From Sphingopyxis sp. USTB-05 (lineage in GTDB: Bacteria; Pseudomonadota; Alphaproteobacteria; Sphingomonadales; Sphingomonadaceae), in the NCBI RefSeq assembly GCF_023822045.1, contig NZ_CP084712.1, positions 2,976,001-3,040,000 of the forward strand: a stretch of DNA of 64,000 bases, read 5' to 3'. Below are positions 36,646 through 44,014 of the stretch, piece by piece. The position numbers were made by a program, and so were the translations under genes. The notes under the pieces are model-generated. The model saw only the letters and a program-made list of their open reading frames with translations. It was not told where the DNA came from and did no database searches. The first letter of the stretch is position 1. Every line of letters begins with the position of its first letter.

Positions 36646-37272
36646 TCAGGCGCCGCGGTCCTGCGCCAAAAGGATCAATTCGGTGCGGCCACGGATGTTA
36701 AGCTTATCAAAAACCTTGTGAAGATGAACCTTCACCGTCCCTTCGGTCAGCCCAAGCTCGTCGGCGATTTCCTTGTTGCGCAGCCCGCGCCGCGCCAGCG
36801 AGGCAACCGCACGCTCACGCCCGCTCAGCGCCTCGAACGGGTCGCGTGGAGCGTCCGGCGACATCGCCTGTTCCATCACGCGCTGCATCACGTCCTGGTC
36901 GAGCCAGCGCCGCCCCTGCACCACGCTTTCAAGACAGGTCAACAGGTCGCGCGGCGCGGTCGCCTTGATGACGATGCCGTTGATCGAAAGCTGGATCGCC
37001 TCGCGCGCAAGTTCGTCGTTGAGACCACCGGTCAGCAGGACGACGGGCCGGTTGTCGCCGCGGCTGCGCAGCGTCCGCAGCACGTCGAGCCCGCTGCGTT
37101 CGGGCATGCCGTTATCGAGGATCAGAAGATCGGGCCGCGCGCTGCCCAGCGTTTCGAGTACCGCAGCGCCGGTGTTGACCGTCGCCACCACGTCGAAATT
37201 CGTCTTGTCGAGAAGCGCCGTGATGCCTGCCATGGTCAGCGGGTCATCGTCCGCCACGAGCACTTTCGTCAT
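36646..37272 (-). CDS. NarL/FixJ-type response regulator
   Basis: The 208-aa protein has a receiver domain (1-120) with acidic pocket DDD (8-10), phosphoacceptor D53 (LLILDNGMP), T81 and K103. A LuxR-type HTH follows (about 145-205: LSGRERAVASLARRGLRNKEIADELGLTEGTVKVHLHKVFDKL). It should bind DNA when phosphorylated. It lies between the pilus genes and an HPt/receiver/hybrid-kinase group, all on the minus strand, so it may be the output of that phosphorelay and may control the pilus genes. That is inferred from position. Confidence 0.9.
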   Translation of the reverse strand: MTKVLVADDDPLTMAGITALLDKTNFDVVATVNTGAAVLETLGSARPDLLILDNGMPERSGLDVLRTLRSRGDNRPVVLLTGGLNDELAREAIQLSINGIVIKATAPRDLLTCLESVVQGRRWLDQDVMQRVMEQAMSPDAPRDPFEALSGRERAVASLARRGLRNKEIADELGLTEGTVKVHLHKVFDKLNIRGRTELILLAQDRGA

Positions 37273-37361
37273 GTAACTCCACCGACATGCTGTTGGGATT
37301 TATATATTATCACTCGCTGCGGGCCGCGGTCCACCCCGTTGCGGTTACCCGAATTAACCAA

Positions 37362-37646
37362 TCAGCGCCCATTCATCGCGCCGAGCTGGCCAAGCAGGTC
37401 ACGCGTCAGCCCTTTGACGTCGTCGGGCGACCGTCCGGCATCGATTGCTTCCTCCACAGCGCGCGCCGCGTCACCGATCGCGCCATAGCCGAACATGCCC
37501 GCGCGCCCGGCGAGGCTGTGCGACAGGCGCGACAGTTCGGCCCGGTCCCCGCGCTCCAGACTATCTTCGATCGCCACACCCGTTTCAGCGGCCTGCGCCG
37601 CGAAGCGTTCGGCAAGGGCGGCGAGGCGAGCGTCGATTTCACCCAT
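37362..37646 (-). CDS. HPt phosphotransfer protein
   Basis: The 94-aa protein is a single histidine phosphotransfer domain. The phosphorylated His is H43 in LSHSLAGRAGMFGY, in the usual helical-bundle setting. It overlaps the preceding receiver gene by 8 bases. HPt proteins pass phosphate between receivers, so this would link the hybrid kinase to one of the local response regulators. It ends in LLGQLGAMNGR, with no further domain. Confidence 0.87.
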   Translation of the reverse strand: MGEIDARLAALAERFAAQAAETGVAIEDSLERGDRAELSRLSHSLAGRAGMFGYGAIGDAARAVEEAIDAGRSPDDVKGLTRDLLGQLGAMNGR

Positions 37647-38010
37647 CGAGGAACGTCCGCACCTGCCGCGCCAGCGTCATCGCGTCGAAGGGTTTCGCGA
37701 TGACACCGCGCGCGCCGAGTTCGCGGAGCCGCGCCACTTCGTGCGCCTGCGTCCGCGCGGTGATGAAGACCACGGGAATGGCCGTCGTCGCAGCGTCCTG
37801 CCGCAGGATTTCGAGAACGCCTGGCCCGTCGAGTTCGGGCATCATCACGTCGAGCAGGATCAGGTCGGGCTGCCAGTCGCGCGCCGCCTTAATTCCCTCG
37901 CGGCCCGACCCGCAGGTGCGAATATCGAAATCGGCATCGAGCGAAAGCGCCATCTCGGCGACTTCGCGAATATCCGCTTCGTCGTCGACATAGAGGATTT
38001 GGATGCTCAT
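37639..38010 (-). CDS. Single-domain response regulator (receiver only)
   Basis: The 123-aa protein is a stand-alone receiver with acidic pair D9/D10 (VDDE), phosphoacceptor D54 (LILLDVMMPELDG), T84 in FITART and K106 (IAKPFD). There is no output domain, so it probably acts as a phosphate shuttle or sink, or by protein contact. It overlaps the hybrid kinase stop by 4 bases and the HPt start by 8, showing that these three genes form one coupled unit. Confidence 0.9.
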   Translation of the reverse strand: MSIQILYVDDEADIREVAEMALSLDADFDIRTCGSGREGIKAARDWQPDLILLDVMMPELDGPGVLEILRQDAATTAIPVVFITARTQAHEVARLRELGARGVIAKPFDAMTLARQVRTFLDG

Positions 38011-40250
38011 TTACCGCCTCCACCGTTGCCGCGCCCCGAAACGATACGCCCACTCACCTCGCTGACCAATCGGTCGAGACTGGCGCGCGATTTTACGAGG
38101 ACCAGATCGATACCGTTCTTCGGCGCTCCGTCGACTTCCTGTGCGGTGAAGAGAATGATCGGCAAGGTCGGCGATCGTTTGCGAAGCGGTTCGACCAAGT
38201 CGGTCCCGCAGCCGTCGAGCATCCCGATGTCGAGAATCGCGGCATCATAGCGCGTGCGCCGGATCGCGGCCCGCGCCTCCGCGACGCTGGGCGTCGAATG
38301 GATCATCGCCTTGCCGTCGAATGCGCTGGCCACCACCGCGAGCATGTCGGGGTCGTCGTCGACGTGGAGCACGACCGGAAGCGCGCGATCCGTTCGCTGG
38401 CTTGGTTCGGCCGCGTCGGGCGCGGGCGCCATGCCCGGGGTCTCCGCCGCCGGCAGGTCGACATGAAATATACTGCCCGCGCCCTCGACACTCTCGAAAT
38501 CGACCGCACCGCCAAGCCGTACGACAATCTCGCGTACGATGCTGAGGCCAAGCCCGGTGCCGCCCTTCTGGCGCGAATCCGACGCATCCGCCTGCGCGAA
38601 CTTTCCGAAGATGCGGTTGCGAAATGCCTCGGGAATGCCTTCACCGCGGTCGATGACGCTGATCCTGTAACGCCGATCGAGCGGTGTTACGCGCACCGTC
38701 ACCGCTTCACCGCGCCGCGAAAATTTGATCGCATTGGAAAGCAGGTTAGTCACGACCTGCATCAACCGATCCTCGTCCGCGAGGACGGCGGCCTCCGGCG
38801 CGACGGTTTCGACCTGCACCGATACGCCATATTCGCCCGCAAAACCGGCCGCCTGATGCGCCGCAGCCTCCAGCAGCGGACCGAGCGCCAGCGGCCGGAC
38901 ATCGAACTGCATCCGCCCCGCTTCGATCTTCTCGATATCAAGGATATCGTTGATCAACCGCACGAGACGCGCGGCGTTGCTGTGCGCAATTTCGACCAGT
39001 CGCGCGGCCTTCGGGGGAATTTCCCCCGCCGCTCCACCGCTGATGAGTCCCAGCGATCCCGCGATAGAGGTCAGCGGTGTCCGCAATTCATGACTGACCG
39101 TCGCGACGAATTCGCCCTTCATCTGTTCGATTTCGCGGCGGTCACTGATGTCGCGGATCACGGCGACGAACAAGGTGGCGTCGGCAAGATGGACCGGGCT
39201 GACCGACACTTCGAGCGGAAAAGTCTGGCCATTCTGGCGGCGACCGACGAACTCCTGGATCTGTCCGTAGCTTTCCTTGCGGTTCGCCTTCAGGCGGCGC
39301 AGGAAGGTCTCGATCTGTCCGCGGTCGGGCGCGATTTCGAAAAGTGCCCCGATGTCGCGGCGCAACAATGATTCAGACGGTACGCCGAACATATTGGCCG
39401 CCGAAGGATTCAGGCTTTCGATGCTCCCGCTCGGGTTCAGCACGATCATCCCGTCCTTGGCGCTGTCGAAGATCGCTTCCTGACGCGCGGCCAGATCGCG
39501 GGCGCGGCGATGCGCCCTCTTCCGCGCCAACTGGCTACGCGCGATCAGGAAAGCCGCGAGCGCGAGCAGCATGATCAAACCGACCTGCAAGGTGAAGGTC
39601 CGCTGCCGCAGACGTTCGCGAGCATTATTCGCGAGCACGGTTCGCTGTTCGAGTTTCGCTCGCTCGCCTTCGGAAATCGTGCCGATCAGCGTGCGGATAT
39701 GGTCCATCGACCTCTTGCCCTCGCCGCCCGTTATCAGCCGCGCCGCCTCGTCGCGTCGGCCCTCTTCGACGAGCGCGATCGTTCTCGCGACAAAGCGACG
39801 TTTCTCGATCGACGTGCGTTCGAGCTCGGCCATCAGCGCCGCCTGACCGTCGGCCCCCGCGAATTTTTCGAAGGCTTCGAAATTGGCATCGATCCGCGCC
39901 TCGGCACTCCGGTACGGCGCGAGAAAGCTGGGATCGCCGGTGATGACATAGCCCCGCTGCCCCAGTTCGATATCCTGATGCAGCGTCAGCACCGCCTGCA
40001 AAACGGCGCGCGCATTATAGGATTCGGCAACATCCTGCCTCAGGCGCGCATTCTGTTCGAAACCGCGGTCGGTCGCGAGCGAGAGGAACGACAGGATCAA
40101 CAGCACGCCTATCGCGGCGGTGATCAACACCCAATTCGCTTTTCCTGCCCGCAGCCAGGCTGATGCACGACCCATCAATGCAAGTCCCAACCTACCGGAC
40201 CAAAGGGCCCGTTCGACGGTATCGATAGCAGAAGAGAAACGGCGATGCAT
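38007..40250 (-). CDS. CHASE3-PAS hybrid sensor histidine kinase
   Basis: From ATG 40250 the product is 747 aa. Two spans enclose a periplasmic CHASE3-type sensor (ALQAVLTLHQDIELGQRGYVITG is typical). A PAS domain, a HisKA domain with the phosphorylated His in VSHELRTPL (387 from this start), an HATPase (NLLSNAIKF, GTGLGLS) and a C-terminal receiver (YDAAILDIGM) follow. The frame can be extended 15 codons to a TTG at 40295, but a TATAAT sits inside that extension, making 40250 more credible. It heads a kinase-receiver-HPt unit. The signal is unknown. Confidence 0.9.
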   Translation of the reverse strand: MHRRFSSAIDTVERALWSGRLGLALMGRASAWLRAGKANWVLITAAIGVLLILSFLSLATDRGFEQNARLRQDVAESYNARAVLQAVLTLHQDIELGQRGYVITGDPSFLAPYRSAEARIDANFEAFEKFAGADGQAALMAELERTSIEKRRFVARTIALVEEGRRDEAARLITGGEGKRSMDHIRTLIGTISEGERAKLEQRTVLANNARERLRQRTFTLQVGLIMLLALAAFLIARSQLARKRAHRRARDLAARQEAIFDSAKDGMIVLNPSGSIESLNPSAANMFGVPSESLLRRDIGALFEIAPDRGQIETFLRRLKANRKESYGQIQEFVGRRQNGQTFPLEVSVSPVHLADATLFVAVIRDISDRREIEQMKGEFVATVSHELRTPLTSIAGSLGLISGGAAGEIPPKAARLVEIAHSNAARLVRLINDILDIEKIEAGRMQFDVRPLALGPLLEAAAHQAAGFAGEYGVSVQVETVAPEAAVLADEDRLMQVVTNLLSNAIKFSRRGEAVTVRVTPLDRRYRISVIDRGEGIPEAFRNRIFGKFAQADASDSRQKGGTGLGLSIVREIVVRLGGAVDFESVEGAGSIFHVDLPAAETPGMAPAPDAAEPSQRTDRALPVVLHVDDDPDMLAVVASAFDGKAMIHSTPSVAEARAAIRRTRYDAAILDIGMLDGCGTDLVEPLRKRSPTLPIILFTAQEVDGAPKNGIDLVLVKSRASLDRLVSEVSGRIVSGRGNGGGGK

Positions 40251-40283
40251 TGAAAAGGGATGGTTAATCAATGGTGTCGCGAC

Positions 40284-40289
40284 ATTATA
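40284..40289 (-). promoter_or_regulatory. Putative -10 box of the hybrid-kinase operon
   Basis: The minus strand reads TATAAT at 40289-40284, a perfect sigma-70 -10 hexamer, 34 bp before ATG 40250. No good -35 is seen at 17-18 bp. If used, transcription begins after the alternative TTG 40295 and rules that start out. Confidence 0.45.
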
Positions 40290-40390
40290 ACGCAAAGGGC
40301 AAGACGGACGGCCTAGCCACGGTTTCCTTCCGGATCATTAGCGATTAGGGCCGATAATCCATCACATGTCACGTCGCGGAGGAGGACGTC

Positions 40391-41302
40391 TTGCGCCAGC
40401 TCGCCAGGTTCGATCTCAACCTGCTGCGGATATTCGACGCGATCTTCGTCAAGGGCGGCGTATCGGCGGCGGCACGCCATCTGAACCTGTCGCAGCCGGC
40501 GATCAGCCATGCCCTGACGCGCCTGCGAACGCAGTTCGACGACCCGCTGTTCGTGCGGCAGGGCAACGGGCTGGTGCCCACCCCGGCGGCGCGCGCTATC
40601 GCGGGGCCCGTTCGCGAGGCGTTGCGCGGGCTCGATGCCGCGCTCGATGCCGCCGCATCGTTCGACCCGGCCGAAGCGTCGCGCGAATTCCGTATCGGCG
40701 TGCGCCTTTCGGGCGAAATGCCGCGCTTCTCTTCGCTCGTCGCGCGGGTCCGGCGCGAAGCCCCGCATGTCGCACTCGCCAGCGTGACCTTCCGCCGCCG
40801 AGATCTGGTGATGATGCTCGCGAGCGGCGACCTCGACCTCGCGCTCGATGTCGCCCTGCCCGCGGACGACCGGCTCCAGCGGCATTATCTCGGCACCGAG
40901 CCTCTCGTCATCGTGGCGCGCATAGGGCATCCGCGCGTCGACGGCGCGATCGACCTCGATACCTATCTCGCGCTCGAACATATCATCGCGACTTCAAGAC
41001 CCTATGGTCCCGGGATCGAAGACATGGCCTTGGACCGCATGGGCCTGTCGCGGCGCGTCGCGGTCCGCTGCCAGCATGCGATCACCGCCTGGCAAATCGT
41101 CGCGGCATCGGACATGCTGTTCTCGCTGCCGCGGTCGCATGCGGAGGTTCTGGGTGCGATGTGGCCGATGCAACTCGTTGACCTGCCGTTGCCGGTCGAA
41201 CAGGGCGGCAGCTATCTTTACTGGCATCAGGCAGCGCAGGCCGACCCGGGTCTGGGCTGGCTGCGCACGATCATCGCCGACGAACTGGCGCAGCCCGCAT
41301 AG
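40391..41302 (+). CDS. LysR-family transcriptional regulator
   Basis: The 303-aa protein has the N-terminal LysR HTH (residues about 6-65: LNLLRIFDAIFVKGGVSAAARHLNLSQPAISHALTRLR) and a C-terminal periplasmic-binding-fold effector domain. It starts at TTG, with GGAGGAGGAC six bases upstream; no better ATG exists at this position. It lies 95 bp upstream of an acyl-CoA dehydrogenase gene, with an inverted repeat in between. LysR genes usually control a divergent or adjacent gene, so the dehydrogenase is the likely target. The effector is unknown. Confidence 0.9.
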   Translation: MRQLARFDLNLLRIFDAIFVKGGVSAAARHLNLSQPAISHALTRLRTQFDDPLFVRQGNGLVPTPAARAIAGPVREALRGLDAALDAAASFDPAEASREFRIGVRLSGEMPRFSSLVARVRREAPHVALASVTFRRRDLVMMLASGDLDLALDVALPADDRLQRHYLGTEPLVIVARIGHPRVDGAIDLDTYLALEHIIATSRPYGPGIEDMALDRMGLSRRVAVRCQHAITAWQIVAASDMLFSLPRSHAEVLGAMWPMQLVDLPLPVEQGGSYLYWHQAAQADPGLGWLRTIIADELAQPA

Positions 41303-41303
41303 T

Positions 41304-41320
41304 TATTCGCGATACGAATA
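41304..41320. promoter_or_regulatory. Candidate LysR-type operator (inverted repeat)
   Basis: TATTCG (41304-41309) - CGATA - CGAATA (41315-41320) is a perfect 6-bp inverted repeat. It contains the T-N11-A pattern typical of LysR boxes. It begins just after the regulator stop and lies about 78 bp before the dehydrogenase start, in an AT-rich stretch unlike its surroundings. Confidence 0.5.
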
Positions 41321-41397
41321 TCCTATATTCATCCATATCATTTTCTTCGATAACATGGTGCGACTAAGGCTGCGGGCGAAACCAGCGGAGAATTGTC

Positions 41398-42642
41398 ATG
41401 ACCGAGATCGAACTCGAAGCCGAACTCAACGACCTCAGAATGTCGAAAGAAGCGCAGCCGCTGTTCGATGCGGTCAAGCGCCACATCGCCGAGAATGTCG
41501 ACCCGATCACCGAGGAGTTTTTCCGCCTCGGCGAAGGCCGCGCCGACCGCTGGAGTTGGGCGCCAGGACAGCTCGAACTGCTGGAAGGCGCGAAGAACAA
41601 GGCGAAGGCCGCGGGCCTCTGGAACTTCTTCCTGCCGCACGGCGATACGGGCACCCCGCTCAGCAATCTAGACTATGCCTATATCGCCGCCGAACTCGGC
41701 AAGTCTCCGCTCGCATCGGAATCGCTGAACTGCTCGGCGCCGGACACGGGCAATATGGAAGTGCTCGAAATGGTGGGCACGCCCGAGCAGAAGGAGCGCT
41801 GGCTTAAACCCCTTTTGAACGGCGAAATCCGCTCGGCCTATGTCATGACCGAACCCGACGTTGCCTCGTCCGACGCCAGCAATTTGGAAACGAGCGCGGT
41901 GCTCGACGGCGACGAATGGGTGATCAACGGCGAGAAATATTTCATCAGCGGCGCCGGCGATCCGCGCTGCAAGATCCTGATCTGTATGCTCAAGACCAAC
42001 CCCGAGGCGTCGCGCAAGGGACAGCATTCGCAAATCCTGGTGCCGATGGACACGCCCGGCGTGAAGGTGCTTGGCCCGATGCGCGTCTTTGGCGCCGACC
42101 ATGCGCCGCAGGGGCATATGCACATGCGTTTCGACAATGTCCGCGTTCCGCGTGAGAATATCCTGCTCGGAGAGGGCCGTGGGTTCGAGATTTCGCAAAT
42201 GCGCCTCGGGCCCGGGCGCATCCACCATTGCATGCGCACGATCGGCAAGGCCGAGGTCGCGCTCGACCTGATGGTCAAGCGGGGCAATTCGCGCACCGCC
42301 TTTGGCCGCCAACTGTCGCAGCTCGGCAAGAATCTGGAGGTTATTGCCCGCGCGCGCGTCGAGATCGAAGCGATGCGCCTGATCGTGCTGAAGGCCGCGA
42401 AGGCGATGGACCTGCTCGGCAATCGCGAAGCGCGCGTCTGGGTTAGCATGGCGAAAGCGATGGTCCCCGAACGCGCCTGCCAGATCATCGATCAGGCGAT
42501 CCAGATCCACGGCGCCACGGGCATCTCGCACTGGACGCCGCTCGCCGATCTTTACGCAGACGTCCGCCATCTACGCTTCGCCGACGGTCCGGACGAGGTT
42601 CATTATATGGTCGTCGGACGTGAAGAGCTGGGGCGGCACTGA
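41398..42642 (+). CDS. Acyl-CoA dehydrogenase (ACAD10/11-like)
   Basis: This 414-aa FAD enzyme oxidises an acyl-CoA at the alpha-beta bond. It shows the family order: helical N-domain, beta-domain with the FAD motif YVMTEPDVASSDASN, and C-terminal helical domain with GNSRTAFGRQLSQ and IQIHGATGIS...ADLYADVRHLRFADGPDEVH. The length and the FLPHGDTG/NCSAPDTGNME segments resemble the ACAD10/11-type subgroup. It is the last plus-strand gene before the polysaccharide locus. The chain length or pathway cannot be told; the LysR neighbour suggests induced use. Confidence 0.9.
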   Translation: MTEIELEAELNDLRMSKEAQPLFDAVKRHIAENVDPITEEFFRLGEGRADRWSWAPGQLELLEGAKNKAKAAGLWNFFLPHGDTGTPLSNLDYAYIAAELGKSPLASESLNCSAPDTGNMEVLEMVGTPEQKERWLKPLLNGEIRSAYVMTEPDVASSDASNLETSAVLDGDEWVINGEKYFISGAGDPRCKILICMLKTNPEASRKGQHSQILVPMDTPGVKVLGPMRVFGADHAPQGHMHMRFDNVRVPRENILLGEGRGFEISQMRLGPGRIHHCMRTIGKAEVALDLMVKRGNSRTAFGRQLSQLGKNLEVIARARVEIEAMRLIVLKAAKAMDLLGNREARVWVSMAKAMVPERACQIIDQAIQIHGATGISHWTPLADLYADVRHLRFADGPDEVHYMVVGREELGRH

Positions 42643-42654
42643 GCCGCTTCCGGC

Positions 42655-42680
42655 GCTCGCCCGCTCAGCCGCGGGCGAGC
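42655..42680. terminator. Hairpin between convergent acyl-CoA dehydrogenase and polymerase genes
   Basis: GCTCGCCCGC (42655-42664) and GCGGGCGAGC (42671-42680) pair perfectly around a 6-base loop. It covers the last codons of the minus-strand polymerase gene and lies 13 bp after the dehydrogenase stop. There is no T-run, so it may only stabilise both transcript ends. Confidence 0.4.
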
Positions 42681-44002
42681 TGCAACGCGCGGACGCGTGG
42701 CGGTGCCGCGCGGGCCGCGTGGATGGTATAGCCGCAGAGCAACCCGTAGAGCGCGAGCCCCTCGACCTGCCAAAAGGGCATCGTCGCCATGTTGAGCAGG
42801 AAGAAAGCGAAATGCGCGGCGAGCAGCTTGAAGCGTTCGCCGCGTGCCGAAGCCGCCGCGGCGAACATCGCCGTCCATAGCGTGACCATCGCCCCGATCC
42901 CGAACCAGCCGAGTTCGTAAAGCGTCGCGACCAGCGTGTTGTGCGGATAGACCTTGAACACGCCTTCCCAGCTCTCCGGCCCCAGGCCGAACAGATGCTG
43001 GATCGGCGTGCCTTCGGCCCAGGCGTAGATATAGCTGCTCCAGATCAGCGGGCGCGCCGACATCACCTGCCGTTCGAGGAGATCGAAATCGCGCGGCGGT
43101 TTGATCATGCCCGCCGGGTCCGCGAGGAAGGCGGCGAGATCGGTGAATTTCTCGCTGTAGAACAGCGCCGCAACCGAGACGAACAGGACACCCGCCACCG
43201 CCGCGCTCACCGCCATCGCGGCGCGCTGGTCGCGCCGCACACTCATCGTCAGCCCGCTTAGGAACACTGCCAGGGCGAGCGGCGCGAACGCAAGGATTGT
43301 CGTGCGATAGCCTGCGAGCAGGACGCCGACGAAGGTCGCGGTCAGGAAAGCGACGCGGACCGCGCGCGGCGCCGACTTCGCAAAACAGCCGACGAGAAAA
43401 CCCGTCATCATCGCGACCGAAAAGGCCGCCTCGTGATTATAGCCGCCGATCCAGACCAGCCCGTCGCCATCCTCCGATCCTTTCGGCAGGTTCAGCGCCA
43501 GCGAGAGCATCTGGAAGACAAGCAGCGGCAGGAACGAAACCATCGCCCAGCCTAGGAAGCGCGCTTCGGGATCGACGCGCAGCGCCTGGAACACCGCGAT
43601 CATGATGACGATCATATAGGCATATTTGACCGCCGCGTTGATTCCCCCGGCCGCATCGCCGTTGAGGCCGGCGCTGACGAGCGCGAGCAGGATCAGCGCA
43701 TAGACGGGCAGCAGCCATTTGAGCGCCAGATTGGCGGGCCGCACCACGAAGAGCAGCCCGAACGCCGTCACCCCGATCGAGAGCAGCGCGTTGCCCGAAA
43801 GGCCGGCCGCCAGCGGCTTGAACATATAGAGGTGATAGGCACCGGCCGTATATCGCATCCACAACGCCACGACGACGAAGGCGCCCGCCACGCTGCCCGC
43901 CCGCCGCGCCGCGATGACGAGCGAGACGAGCAGCACCGCCGTGACCGGCAGCAGGATGCCGAGTCCGAATGACGGACCATAGGGTAACGCCTGTCCGGTC
44001 AC
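42665..44002 (-). CDS. O-antigen ligase/polymerase-family membrane protein (Wzy-like)
   Basis: This 445-aa inner-membrane protein has about ten to twelve spans and a large loop near residues 300-345 (ARPLIWSSYIYAWAEGTPIQHLFGLGPESWEGVFKVYPHNTLVATLYELGWFG). The R...W and GPxSW...HN.LVxxLYExG pattern is characteristic of the O-antigen ligase/Wzy superfamily. It probably polymerises the lipid-linked repeat units of the exopolysaccharide on the periplasmic side. It lies 12 bp after the Wzc-like kinase stop and ends the minus-strand unit. Ligase activity on lipid A is an alternative. Confidence 0.8.
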   Translation of the reverse strand: MTGQALPYGPSFGLGILLPVTAVLLVSLVIAARRAGSVAGAFVVVALWMRYTAGAYHLYMFKPLAAGLSGNALLSIGVTAFGLLFVVRPANLALKWLLPVYALILLALVSAGLNGDAAGGINAAVKYAYMIVIMIAVFQALRVDPEARFLGWAMVSFLPLLVFQMLSLALNLPKGSEDGDGLVWIGGYNHEAAFSVAMMTGFLVGCFAKSAPRAVRVAFLTATFVGVLLAGYRTTILAFAPLALAVFLSGLTMSVRRDQRAAMAVSAAVAGVLFVSVAALFYSEKFTDLAAFLADPAGMIKPPRDFDLLERQVMSARPLIWSSYIYAWAEGTPIQHLFGLGPESWEGVFKVYPHNTLVATLYELGWFGIGAMVTLWTAMFAAAASARGERFKLLAAHFAFFLLNMATMPFWQVEGLALYGLLCGYTIHAARAAPPRVRALQLARG

Positions 44003-44014
44003 GGCGCCGCCCGA

